64,000 nt of DNA from Prochlorococcus sp. AG-409-G20 (GTDB lineage Bacteria > Cyanobacteriota > Cyanobacteriia > PCC-6307 > Cyanobiaceae). The position numbers and the translations under genes are program-made. This document shows, piece after piece, positions 30,917 through 39,134 of this stretch (position 1 is the first letter of the stretch; each line of letters opens with the position of its first letter). The DNA is taken from assembly GCA_003215775.1 (NCBI GenBank), contig QCJW01000007.1, forward strand, positions 1-64,000, written 5' to 3'. The notes beneath the pieces were generated by a model. It was given only the letters and a program-made list of their open reading frames with translations, did no database searches and was not told the origin of the DNA.

Positions 30917-31121
30917 ATTATCAAACACCTAAACAAAGTACCCACCCGAAAGAAAACATATCATTAGAAAGTTTAGAAGTGCATACTATTTAAGAAGCAA
31001 TAGCGACTGCAAAATTCTTCTCAGAGTAGATAATTTCAGACGAATATTTTAATAACAGTCGAATTAGGCATATCCAGCATCCAATAAAAATATCCCTAAT
31101 CAACCAATTCTTAAGTTACTT

Positions 31122-31295
31122 TCAAATTTTCTTCTCATTAACGGATATCTTGAGAAGAAAAGTATTCCAAGTTTTAGGCCACTTCCATCTAAAAAAAACT
31201 GCAATAATGATTAAGTAGAAAATCCCTTCAAGAGGGTGTTGGATATTCGACAATGGGGGCAGAGAATCCGCTATCAAATCAAGTCTTATTGCCAT
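31122..31295 (-). CDS. Possible small membrane protein (57 codons)
   Basis: A short open frame in the 530-base gap between the psaB and psaL terminators. From ATG 31295 (or ATG 31301, two codons earlier) it encodes a peptide with an acidic/polar N-terminus and one hydrophobic segment (GIFYLIIIAVFFRWKWP), then a basic tail ending VNEKKI. The frame is free of stops, but I see no good ribosome site and recognise no family. It may be a small integral membrane protein or chance. Confidence 0.3.
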   Translation of the reverse strand: MAIRLDLIADSLPPLSNIQHPLEGIFYLIIIAVFFRWKWPKTWNTFLLKISVNEKKI

Positions 31296-31392
31296 AACCA
31301 TTGATGCTGCATGGTTCCGAATGAATAATCAAATGTTTGCTTAGAATAAAGGATTATTGGAATTAATAATTTAACTATTAATACGAATAAAT

Positions 31393-31422
31393 AAAAAAAA
31401 TGGGACATTTAAAATGTCCCAT
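31393..31422 (-). terminator. Intrinsic terminator of psaI-psaL
   Basis: On the minus strand, stem ATGGGACAT / ATGTCCCAT (31400-31422, small AT loop) is followed by a T7-8 run (plus-strand A-run at 31393-31400). It is placed 30 bases after the psaL stop. Confidence 0.92.
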
Positions 31423-31452
31423 AGAAAAGTAATTTACTAGTGAGATCAGGAG

Positions 31453-32052
31453 TCAGCCTCCAGCCCAAACACCATTAATGAATTGCATCAAACTATCCAA
31501 ATGCAAAGTTCCACATAGTAACCAGGCAAAAACTGCTCCTCCACATCCACCTAACCAAAATCCACTGGTAAAATCAGCCCAGCCAACTCGAGTGAACAAA
31601 TCTTGTGGGGGATTGTTTATCGTAGAATCTGCTGGCTGGACATTAGGTGCCTTTCCAGGAGCGTTGTAAAGAACAAGCAAGGCTGTCAGTATGTGAACAG
31701 CACCTACAGCTCCAAGCAGGCCAGCTGTTAAAGCGAAATCGCTATTACGAAGTGGTCCCGTTAACATATAAGGACCAAAAAGTAGATAGCCAAATGCAGC
31801 ACCTACTTCAAGGCCTCGGAAATTTGGAGATAATCCTTCACGATAAAAAGGCAGATTGTTTAAAAAGGCCTTTGTGAAGTATCCACTGTTAACTGGTGTA
31901 GCGAGGTCACCAACACAAGGGTCAGATGCTGGCGTTACAGCCCATTGATCGGCAATACCGATATCACCAGCACGAACAGTTTGATCAACATACTTCTGAT
32001 CAAACTTGACGGGTTGGTTGGACTTAAGAAACGGGTCTTGGAATTCAGTCAT
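31453..32052 (-). CDS. psaL: Photosystem I subunit XI
   Basis: PsaL, 199 residues, the subunit at the centre of PSI trimers. Family blocks: [41 protein letters not shown] and the C-terminal membrane segment [19 protein letters not shown]. Three membrane spans are predicted. psaI lies 44 bases upstream on the same strand, so psaI-psaL form one short operon ending at the terminator at 31393-31422. Confidence 0.97.
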   Translation of the reverse strand: MTEFQDPFLKSNQPVKFDQKYVDQTVRAGDIGIADQWAVTPASDPCVGDLATPVNSGYFTKAFLNNLPFYREGLSPNFRGLEVGAAFGYLLFGPYMLTGPLRNSDFALTAGLLGAVGAVHILTALLVLYNAPGKAPNVQPADSTINNPPQDLFTRVGWADFTSGFWLGGCGGAVFAWLLCGTLHLDSLMQFINGVWAGG

Positions 32053-32096
32053 TAGGTTAAAAGAACTGGGTTGCCAAATAAAGATGAGACTGAAAT

Positions 32097-32213
32097 TCAG
32101 TCTGTTGCCGTGATGTGCCTACCCACCAGAACAATAAAAACTGCCGGTGCCATTATCCCTATAAGAGGCACAAATACAGAGGGCAGCCAGTTTGCAGCAA
32201 ATTCGCTAGTCAT
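32097..32213 (-). CDS. psaI: Photosystem I subunit VIII (38 residues)
   Basis: A tiny gene. From ATG at 32211-32213 it encodes a 38-residue single-span protein with the PsaI pattern: N-terminal [17 protein letters not shown], then [15 protein letters not shown], ending in a TGA at 32097-32099. PsaI sits next to PsaL and stabilises its binding, which agrees with the psaI-psaL order here. Confidence 0.93.
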   Translation of the reverse strand: MTSEFAANWLPSVFVPLIGIMAPAVFIVLVGRHITATD

Positions 32214-32352
32214 GGCACATGCCAATAGATCCATAGTTACTGTATAGATTGACTTAAGTACTTACTCGCTAAATGGCCTTGGGTGACATAAAAGTTCAAT
32301 CCATGACCAAACAATAAAAAATCCCTTCCATCAGAATGAAAATCTTTTTTCT

Positions 32353-32838
32353 ATGAATCAAGTCTTTGCAGGATCAATTGCTGTTGTCCTTGCCGTATTG
32401 ATATGGGGGCTTGGAAAGAGCAATAAGAAGCGACCTACTCTCGAAACAAATCAAGGCTATAGCAACGATTTGAGGCAAGAGACAATCTCTCTAGTGCAAC
32501 TCAAAGAATCAGGCCTAGAACCCAACAACACACTTAGAAAGCATCAATACAAAGAATGGACATGGCCCAAAACAGCCAAAGGGAAATTGGAACTTCAAAA
32601 AACTCTCGAGAAACTAATGTCTTTAGGACCTGACGATCGACTTCAAGCAGTCAACATTGCAAGCGCATGGATGAACAAAAGATCAATACCTATTTTAAGA
32701 AGAGGCTTAAAAGATTCAGACCTAAGAATTGTCTATATAGCTGCGCAAGGAATTCAAAAATTCAAAAGGAGTATTAATCAAGAATCCTTTCAATTTTCTG
32801 CCCGGCGTCCACCACGCAATATCTCTCTTATGCGGTAA
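32353..32838 (+). CDS. Conserved-looking unknown, membrane-anchored
   Basis: A 161-residue protein I do not recognise. Residues 3-21 form an uncleaved-type hydrophobic anchor (VFAGSIAVVLAVLIWGLG). A polar linker follows, then a helical C-terminal part (LEKLMSLGPDDRLQAVNIA, RSIPILRRGLKDSDLRIVYIAAQGI) that resembles two degenerate HEAT-like repeats. The last 49 bases overlap the convergent glycosyltransferase gene. ATG start without a clear Shine-Dalgarno. Confidence 0.65.
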   Translation: MNQVFAGSIAVVLAVLIWGLGKSNKKRPTLETNQGYSNDLRQETISLVQLKESGLEPNNTLRKHQYKEWTWPKTAKGKLELQKTLEKLMSLGPDDRLQAVNIASAWMNKRSIPILRRGLKDSDLRIVYIAAQGIQKFKRSINQESFQFSARRPPRNISLMR

Positions 32839-33758
32839 ATCGGCCTCCCCTGACTTTCGTGATAGGTACGAATCTGTAATTCACCAAGCAACCCAAAACA
32901 AAAGAGTTGAACGCCAGCAAGGCCTAAAACAAGCGCCAATATCAATAAAGGCCTATTCCCAATATCTTCTCCTAACAATTTGACCAAAAGAAGATACCCA
33001 GATGCAACCAAACTTCCTGCAATGGCAAGTATTCCACCAAATCCAAAAACATACATAGGTCTGGTTAAGAACCTATTCATAAACCAAACCGTAAGTAAAT
33101 CCATCAAGACCCTATAAGTTCTATCAATTCCATATTTGCTAGTGCCATATTGCCTAGCTCGATGATTGACCTTTACTTCTGTAATTCGAGCACCTTCAAT
33201 ATTTGCAAGCACAGGTAAAAACCTATGAAGTTCTCCATACAATCTCATGTCAGCAAGAACCTCCCTCCTATAAGCCTTAAGCGAACACCCATAATCATGG
33301 AGACGAACACCAGTTACACGTCCAATAAGTCGATTCGCAATTTTAGAAGGTAATTTTCTTTTAATTACTGCATCTTGCCTGTCATACCGCCATCCACTGA
33401 CTAAGTCATAACCTTCGCGCAACTTGGAAAGCAGCAAAGGTATATCAGCTGGATCATTTTGCAAGTCTCCGTCAAGACTAATAATAAACTCTCCTTTTGC
33501 AATATCAAATCCTGCAGCCATTGCAGCAGTCTGTCCATAATTCTTTCTCAAAGAAACGCAAACCAGTTCTTTGACCTCTTTACTTAAGTTAGATAAAACC
33601 ATGGCGGTTTTATCTATAGATCCATCATTTACCAGAACCAATTCAAAGCTTTCTCCAGTTGGATGTAAAGCATCCAAAAGCTGCTGAACCAATTCAGAAA
33701 GACTACCTTCTTCGTTATAAATAGGAACTACTACAGTTAGGTCTACAGAAACATTCAT
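32790..33758 (-). CDS. GT2 glycosyltransferase (dolichyl/undecaprenyl-phosphate sugar synthase-like)
   Basis: A 322-residue family 2 glycosyltransferase. The GT-A domain (1-225) has VVVPIYNEEGSLSELV, VNDGSIDKT and the metal site SLDGDLQNDP; two C-terminal membrane spans follow (about 232-257 and 268-292). This layout matches polyprenyl-phosphate glucosyl/mannosyl/aminoarabinosyl synthases (GtrB, DPM1, ArnC), which load a sugar on a lipid carrier for transfer outside the membrane. Sugar and acceptor cannot be told from sequence. ATG start. It lies 40 bases after the NlpC/P60 gene on the same strand. Confidence 0.85.
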   Translation of the reverse strand: MNVSVDLTVVVPIYNEEGSLSELVQQLLDALHPTGESFELVLVNDGSIDKTAMVLSNLSKEVKELVCVSLRKNYGQTAAMAAGFDIAKGEFIISLDGDLQNDPADIPLLLSKLREGYDLVSGWRYDRQDAVIKRKLPSKIANRLIGRVTGVRLHDYGCSLKAYRREVLADMRLYGELHRFLPVLANIEGARITEVKVNHRARQYGTSKYGIDRTYRVLMDLLTVWFMNRFLTRPMYVFGFGGILAIAGSLVASGYLLLVKLLGEDIGNRPLLILALVLGLAGVQLFCFGLLGELQIRTYHESQGRPIYRIREILRGGRRAEN

Positions 33759-33798
33759 CCAGAAGATCCCTCAATAAGTATCAACTTAGACAAAGACC

Positions 33799-34557
33799 TC
33801 ATGGAAGAGTAGTGCCGTCATGACATCTTTTGACTCGACCAACACCTCTTAAGTGTGAGAAATAAAAGGATGCAACTGGAGAACACTGAGAATCACTAAG
33901 TTCTTCGCAAGCAATGCCATTATGACCATGATCCAATCCAGAGCTATGCCAATAAAAACCATTTCCCTTATATACACCAACATGATTGCAATATGCTTTC
34001 GTTCCGAAGAAAAGAAGATCTCCAATTCTTAGAAATTTGTTATTGAATGGAGGCTCCAAAACTTTTTCACAAAAACTCTCCTGCTGATAAGCATCTCGAG
34101 GCAACCATATCCCTTGACTAGCAAAAGATGTCTGAACCAAACCAGAACAATCAAAATCAGGACCTAAAGTTCCTCCCCATAAATATTTGTTCTTATTAAG
34201 CGCAGCATTCTCAATCCACTCAAGGACTGCAGGAATTCGCTCGTCAATTTCAAAAACATCCAACAAATCAGGTTCAAAAGGCTCTGTCCTGAAATAACCA
34301 TCCTGAATTTCCTTGAGATCAATCCAACAGATATAACCATCTTCAACAAGACGAACTTTTATTCTTTTAAGCAAGGTTAATTGAGATTGCCCTTCCAATA
34401 ATTGACCTTTAACAACCTCAAAACAACGACCAGGGAATATTTGTGTCACTAGATCACTTCCTAAATCCTTCGCGTATCCATTAGCAGGAACCTTAAGTTC
34501 CCAGAAACCTGCCAAAGAGATTTCTTGATTTGCATCAGAAGCTCCTAGTCTCGACAT
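33799..34557 (-). CDS. NlpC/P60 cysteine peptidase (peptidoglycan endopeptidase)
   Basis: A 252-residue protein with an SH3-like N-terminal part and a C-terminal NlpC/P60 domain. Catalytic residues can be read: Cys in GPDFDCSGLVQTSF, His in YCNHVGVYKG, and a third polar residue in the WHSSGLDHG segment. Such enzymes cut gamma-D-Glu-diaminopimelate bonds in peptidoglycan stems. No classical signal peptide is seen, so export, if any, is by another route. The frame opens at TTG 34563; I use ATG 34557. The beta-lactamase-like gene diverges only 17 bases away. Confidence 0.85.
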   Translation of the reverse strand: MSRLGASDANQEISLAGFWELKVPANGYAKDLGSDLVTQIFPGRCFEVVKGQLLEGQSQLTLLKRIKVRLVEDGYICWIDLKEIQDGYFRTEPFEPDLLDVFEIDERIPAVLEWIENAALNKNKYLWGGTLGPDFDCSGLVQTSFASQGIWLPRDAYQQESFCEKVLEPPFNNKFLRIGDLLFFGTKAYCNHVGVYKGNGFYWHSSGLDHGHNGIACEELSDSQCSPVASFYFSHLRGVGRVKRCHDGTTLP

Positions 34558-34574
34558 TGTCAATTAAGGCAGAT

Positions 34575-35486
34575 ATGGTTTTCTACCAATCAAGTCTAGA
34601 AATGAATTCTCATCTAGAAAATTTACTTGATCAGATTGAGAAAGATAGTAGGCCTGGGTTGAAAAACAGCATTGCCATTACTTGGATAAGGTATGACAGG
34701 CCTAATCCTATCCCTGGCAGTGGAATAGGAACAGGCTTATCACAAAATCAATTGCTTTACCCAGCAAGTGTAGTGAAACTCGTTTATGCAATTGCAATTG
34801 AAGAATGGATTCAAAAGGATATTGTGCCTGATTCGGAAGAGCTAAGAAGAGCAATGAAAAACATGATTAAAAATTCAAGTAATGATGCAACTGGACTACT
34901 AGTTGATTTATTAACAGGGACTAATAGTGGTCCATCTCTCAATGGGAAAACCTGGGAATGCTGGAAACAACAAAGGGAATTAATCAATAAGTGGTTAGAA
35001 AATTTCAACTGGCCTGAATTAAAAAATATTAATTGCTGTCAGAAAACTTGGAGTGACGGTCCTTATGGAAGAGATCGCGATTTCTATGGACCAGGAAATT
35101 TAAACCGAAATAGCCTTAGTACAGACGCGACTGCTCGATTACTCGAAGGAGTAATGACAAATGCATTTATTTCACCCCCAGCTTGTAAAAGAATACGAAA
35201 TCTTTTATCAAGATCACTAGATTTAACTCAGAGAAAAGAAGATCCAGAGAACCAAGTAGATGGTTTTCTAGGTCAAGGTTTAGCTCCTGGCACTCAGCTA
35301 TGGAGCAAAGCAGGATTAATGTCCCAGGCCCGCCATGATGCTGCCTGGTGGAGCAGTCCAAAAGGGAATCAAGGCAATCCAATGCTGCTTGTGATATTTA
35401 CACAGGGGAGAGAAAGAGCCAATGACACCTTGCTCTTACCAACTCTTGCAAAAGAAATAAATTCATTGGAATTTACAGCAACTTAG
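34575..35486 (+). CDS. Class A beta-lactamase-like serine hydrolase
   Basis: A 303-residue protein of the serine beta-lactamase/DD-peptidase fold. The SxxK motif is YPASVVKL (S65, K68), an SxN element is in KNSSNDATG (S101, N103), and the third box is SKAG in place of KTG. There is no signal peptide, and the Glu166-type omega loop is not obvious, so a peptidase or esterase is likelier than antibiotic resistance. Translation from ATG 34575 (AAGG upstream) avoids overlap with the divergent NlpC/P60 gene; an in-frame ATG at 34530 would overlap it. Confidence 0.78.
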   Translation: MVFYQSSLEMNSHLENLLDQIEKDSRPGLKNSIAITWIRYDRPNPIPGSGIGTGLSQNQLLYPASVVKLVYAIAIEEWIQKDIVPDSEELRRAMKNMIKNSSNDATGLLVDLLTGTNSGPSLNGKTWECWKQQRELINKWLENFNWPELKNINCCQKTWSDGPYGRDRDFYGPGNLNRNSLSTDATARLLEGVMTNAFISPPACKRIRNLLSRSLDLTQRKEDPENQVDGFLGQGLAPGTQLWSKAGLMSQARHDAAWWSSPKGNQGNPMLLVIFTQGRERANDTLLLPTLAKEINSLEFTAT

Positions 35487-35624
35487 TAATTAAGATCTTT
35501 AAAGAGTTCCCATTTCATCAAAAAGCAATTGGGTACCAAACCCCATTACCAAAGAATGTCTCAGGCAAAATCAAATTGATTCACGGACTACGAGTCAACT
35601 TGCGACTGACTATGTCCTTTCGCT

Positions 35625-35795
35625 TCATCTAGCGATCAACATCACTCCCGCAAATAGGACTGAACCAATAATGAATCCAAGCCCAAGAAGGATAGCGACT
35701 ATTGGTGTATTGAGATAAACGGATATGGTTGCCAACTCATTTCCTTTTTTTTCAGCCACTTGTCTGTCCTGATATACATCCCAATATTCAAGCAT
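35625..35795 (-). CDS. Small single-span membrane protein with NEL-ISVYL motif (copy A)
   Basis: A 56-residue protein from ATG 35795, which has GGAAGAG five bases upstream; the longer frame to 35831 lacks this. It has a polar N-terminus, then GNELATISVYL, then one membrane helix (VAILLGLGFIIGSVLFAGVM) ending LIAR. The motif and layout recur in the next two genes on this strand, so the three look paralogous. I know no family with this motif. Confidence 0.6.
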   Translation of the reverse strand: MLEYWDVYQDRQVAEKKGNELATISVYLNTPIVAILLGLGFIIGSVLFAGVMLIAR

Positions 35796-35915
35796 CAACT
35801 CTTCCCTGTGAAAGCAAAAAAAGCACTCCATACAACAATTACCGCAACAAACTCAAGCAATCCTTCATCTACAACGATTAGAAAAACTTACGGACCCTAA
35901 AAGAATTTCTCATCT

Positions 35916-36482
35916 TCATGAATGTTTTGACTGGAACAAATCAACTGCTGTAATTGCTTTCCTGGGCTGACTCCTCACAAACTCTTTAGGGATAGATCTT
36001 ATTTCATCAAACTCAGCAGGAGGCATTTCAGATTGAAGGTCAGGGCGATTTCCTATCAAGTTAGTTCTTTCTTCATCTGGGCGATCAATTAAGTCATCTT
36101 CCTCAAGATTGACAACATCCGAAACATTTCTTTCCTCACTAACTCCAGTTTTAGCAGGGACTATAGAGACTCTTTCTGAACGAATTTGTTCTGTAGCGAA
36201 TGCATTACCCAAGCTTAATTTCCCATGAGAAATGCTAACCGCAAGAAATACACAGACTGTCGCTAAAGAAACTACTGAAAAGAGAATTAAAAGGATTTGA
36301 TTGATTGGTTTCCAGAAGACAGAAACGTTAGCCAGCTCATTGCCTGGTTTAATCGATGCAACTTTAGGTTCTCCTCCCCAAGCAACATAAACATCATCCC
36401 TGATCCAACCTTTGTTTGCTGATCGATATGGTGATTCAGTGGTTGCGAAATCGATCAGTTCTTTAATTCTCTCTCTTACCAC
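35916..36482 (-). CDS. Single-span membrane protein with NEL-VSVF motif (copy B)
   Basis: A 188-residue protein. Residues 1-46 are soluble (MVRERIKELIDFATTESPYR at the start), then GNELANVSVFW (47-57), one membrane helix (about 61-83), and a 100-residue acidic, disordered-looking tail rich in Asp, Glu, Arg and Pro. The short NEL motif ahead of the helix matches copies A and C. Function unknown. It lies between copy A (120 bases) and copy C (115 bases), all on minus. Confidence 0.6.
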   Translation of the reverse strand: MVRERIKELIDFATTESPYRSANKGWIRDDVYVAWGGEPKVASIKPGNELANVSVFWKPINQILLILFSVVSLATVCVFLAVSISHGKLSLGNAFATEQIRSERVSIVPAKTGVSEERNVSDVVNLEEDDLIDRPDEERTNLIGNRPDLQSEMPPAEFDEIRSIPKEFVRSQPRKAITAVDLFQSKHS

Positions 36483-36597
36483 TGAACAAGCCTCCAGACA
36501 GAACAGTTCCTAAGTAAAGAAGGATAACTTGAAGCCATAACAACCAAAAGCATCAGACATTAAGCGAGGAAAGTTTTAATAATCTGATCAAGTCGTT

Positions 36598-36927
36598 TTA
36601 CCTGACAATAAAGGTCAGAGAAGTTACCAATAATGCTGCCGCTATTACTCCTGCAGATACCAAACCAGCGACCTTGCCTGTATCCAAGTAAACAGAAATA
36701 CTAAATAATTCGTTCTTCTGCTCTCTCTTCTTCTCAGAGACCGACTTGACTTGCTGAGGCTTGGCCAGACTTTTAGCTAAAGCAGCTTTCTTCTCAGCAG
36801 CTTTGCGCTCGGCAGCTTTCTTCTCAGCGGCTTTGCGCTCGGCGGCTGCTTTCTGATCAGCGGCTTTCTTCTCTGCTGCTTTGCGCTCGGCGGCTTTCTT
36901 CTCAGCTGCTGCGTTCCTTTCAGCCAC
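36598..36927 (-). CDS. Lys/Ala-repeat membrane protein with NEL-ISVYL motif (copy C)
   Basis: A 109-residue protein starting at GTG 36927, with AAGGA seven bases upstream. Residues 4-50 are a low-complexity array of AEKKAAERK-type units (a likely long, highly positive helix, TolA- or histone-H1-like in composition). KNELFSISVYL (71-81) follows, then a C-terminal membrane helix (84-106) ending FIVR. A tail-anchored protein with a basic cytoplasmic rod is the simplest reading. Function unknown. Confidence 0.6.
   Translation of the reverse strand: MAERNAAAEKKAAERKAAEKKAADQKAAAERKAAEKKAAERKAAEKKAALAKSLAKPQQVKSVSEKKREQKNELFSISVYLDTGKVAGLVSAGVIAAALLVTSLTFIVR
36778..36918 (-). repeat. Tandem repeat coding Lys/Ala/Glu units
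   Basis: Near-repeats of about 24-27 bases (plus-strand form gctttcttctcagcagctt followed by tgcgctcggc) build the KKAAERKAAE array of copy C. The units differ slightly, so slippage or recombination could change the repeat number between strains. Confidence 0.8.
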
Positions 36928-37461
36928 TTTGTAATCCTTCAGATTTAAAGGTATTCAAGCATTTCCAAGACTGCAAAAATTTTCCAAAACCCTTCGTTGA
37001 AAACAACTGCGAAAATTGATTTCCAAGAAAGCCTTACTCCAATACCTTAAAGAAAAACAATCCATCAGAGATTTAGCGATAATCAAAATTGAAGATAGCT
37101 AAAAACAATAGAAAACCTTATCAAGTAAAAATACTGCCATCCTGAGCATCATAAAGAAATCGTCTGTCAAGATCTACAGCAATTCAAATTACTAAATTTG
37201 ACTTAAAAGTCAATTAAGACAAAGAAATCCAATATACCTAGATCTCCACTTCTCACAACGCAAAACAATTCAAGCCGACAATTTAGCAATAGATAGCTAA
37301 CAGAGAACAATCATAATTAGATAAAATCTTGTCAAGCCAACCTTCCTTGATTGAAAATTAATACAAAAAATTCAAAAAAGTAGATTAAATAATATTAGTC
37401 AAAAAAAACAAAGAAAAAATATCTATAGGATTTATAACATTATCTCAACAATCACGGCCAA
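36928..37461. other. AT-rich gap without genes
   Basis: About 530 bases of very AT-rich sequence between copy C and Yfr1. No tRNA, no open frame with coding character and no strong hairpin were seen. Confidence 0.5.
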
Positions 37462-37532
37462 ATGAGCAAGGCACCCAGGGGACGCGGGTGCCTGATCATC
37501 AGAACTATGGTGTGAGGAGTGTTCTGACCCCC
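37462..37532 (-). ncRNA. yfr1: Yfr1 small regulatory RNA
   Basis: The minus strand holds the 11-base Yfr1 signature ACTCCTCACAC (37510-37520), conserved across cyanobacteria. It is flanked by TCAGAAC / GTTCTGA (37521-37527 with 37499-37505), which put the motif in a loop. A GC-rich terminator hairpin AGGCACCC / GGGTGCCT follows (37486-37493 with 37469-37476). The 5' end is probably the GGGGG at 37528-37532; TACAAC lies about where a -10 box should be, with ATGACC 17 bases further up. The length of about 70 bases fits the family. Yfr1 is known to repress porin (som) mRNAs in Prochlorococcus through the CUCC-rich motif. Confidence 0.88.
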
Positions 37533-37965
37533 TAAGTTGTAGTCAGCAGAAGATTCAAGGTCATTGAGTAAAAACACCCATTCAAATAACCCAATTCCCT
37601 GTCAGCCGGGAATAACCATACAAAGCCACTGGCTATAGAGTAAAAATGTCGCTATATCGAAAAAGTAACAATAAAAACTGAGTTAATCATTATTCCACGA
37701 AAGGAAGCAAGATTTTTGAAAATCATGCCTGTCAGAATAAAACAATAATCTCTCAAGAATAATTCCGAATAAAAGAAAACTCAGAAAGATTGTAGAGCCT
37801 CAAATGATATACAGTTCAATAACATTAAATACTGTGATCAAGTCAATAAGTCAATAAAAGCGATCAGAGAAATAATCCATGGCTAATATAGCTTTTTGAT
37901 AACGCCAAGATCTAATGCTATAAATTCATCACTGATAGCTCATAATTTACTAAAGACAATAATGT
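37533..37965. promoter_or_regulatory. Yfr1 promoter and AT-rich leader of the oxygenase gene
   Basis: About 430 bases. The Yfr1 promoter (minus) lies at about 37537-37566. The remainder is AT-rich and holds the unlocated promoter of the PhyH-like gene; no other gene is visible. Confidence 0.4.
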
Positions 37966-39042
37966 ATGGAGCCACAAAAGAGTTTAATACAGGAAAACAA
38001 TTACAAAGAGCTAGAATTTGAGCATGCTATACTTGTAATAGTTCAATGGGCTATTTTGGATTCATTTCTAAAAGAAAGAGAGTCAATTTTAGAACTATTT
38101 AATAAGACAGGATTAACGAAAGAAGACCTGGTTGATATTTTTCTTGCCTATAAAAGCAATCTGAAATACGGAAAAATACCAGAAGATGTTCATCATAGAC
38201 TGATTCAGTTATACTGTTTATCCTCTGGCCATGTGCAAGATTGCCTGCATAAAATGCGGCTAAGCAGTAGATCAAATTTATGCGAACAGATTAACTTAAC
38301 ATCTAATAGGTTTTCAATTAGCCCAAAAGAGTTTACAGACATCATAACAATTATGTCTGACGAAGGGTATTGCATACTACCGTTTTCACTATCAGAACAA
38401 GAGTGCGATCAGATCATAAATTACTCTCATGAATTTAACTATTCATGTTTACTAGATAATGGAGAACAAGTAGTAAGAAAAATGAAAAATGATATGTTTG
38501 ATTTTGAGAAAGATGTAGTACTAGCCCGTGCATTTGAAGAGGATATAGAAAACATGAACATGATCAATCAAATAATTTATGACCCAGTAATTCTAGGTAT
38601 CGTTTCTATTTTGCTTGGGAGTAAAGCACTTCTAAGACATTGCTCATATTGGTTTACCTATCCAGGGAAGAAAACAACGAAACATCAATCAGAAGCTGCG
38701 CAATTATTTCATTATGACCTAGATGAATTCAAGTGGCTTAAACTATTTATCTTCATGGATGATGTAACTGATGAGAATGGACCGCATGTCTACATTCCAG
38801 CCACTCACAAGCCTGGTAATAAGCCATTCGACTTATTAAAATTTGGTTATTCACGACTGCCTGACAATTTAGTCAGTCAATTTCATAAGAAAGAGACATG
38901 GAAAAAACTAACATGCAAAAAAGGTACAATGGTTCTAGCAAATACACAGTGCTGGCATAAAGGAACACCTCTTACAAACGGAAGGCGATGTGTGCTTGTA
39001 CCAGAATATTCAATCACAACCTTTTCGAAAGTGTTCTTATAA
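37966..39042 (+). CDS. PhyH-like Fe(II)/2-oxoglutarate dioxygenase
   Basis: A 358-residue protein. Residues 1-110 form a helical domain I do not recognise. The rest is a phytanoyl-CoA dioxygenase-type double-stranded beta helix. Iron ligands are HxD at H249/D251 (LFHYDLDEF) and H331 (QCWHKGTPL), with R340 or R341 to hold 2-oxoglutarate. PhyH homologues hydroxylate acyl-CoAs, natural products or compatible-solute precursors; the substrate here is open. It lies 92 bases before a TPR protein with another 2OG oxygenase domain and shares its AT-rich, Asn/Lys/Ile-rich composition, unlike the core genes around. A weak start: ATG without Shine-Dalgarno. Confidence 0.82.
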   Translation: MEPQKSLIQENNYKELEFEHAILVIVQWAILDSFLKERESILELFNKTGLTKEDLVDIFLAYKSNLKYGKIPEDVHHRLIQLYCLSSGHVQDCLHKMRLSSRSNLCEQINLTSNRFSISPKEFTDIITIMSDEGYCILPFSLSEQECDQIINYSHEFNYSCLLDNGEQVVRKMKNDMFDFEKDVVLARAFEEDIENMNMINQIIYDPVILGIVSILLGSKALLRHCSYWFTYPGKKTTKHQSEAAQLFHYDLDEFKWLKLFIFMDDVTDENGPHVYIPATHKPGNKPFDLLKFGYSRLPDNLVSQFHKKETWKKLTCKKGTMVLANTQCWHKGTPLTNGRRCVLVPEYSITTFSKVFL

Positions 39043-39134
39043 TCAATATTAAGTCTAAATGGGAAAAAAAGAAAAGATAATTTCTCAAATGCATATTCCT
39101 TATTATCTAAGTAATATAATAAAAAGCTGATACA

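Noticed and set aside
34530-34574. 15-codon N-terminal extension of the beta-lactamase-like gene
   Set aside because: It would overlap the start of the divergent NlpC/P60 gene, and ATG 34575 has a Shine-Dalgarno.
36778-36918. CRISPR-like repeats
   Set aside because: The repeats are contiguous, in frame and code Lys/Ala units; there are no spacers and no cas genes.
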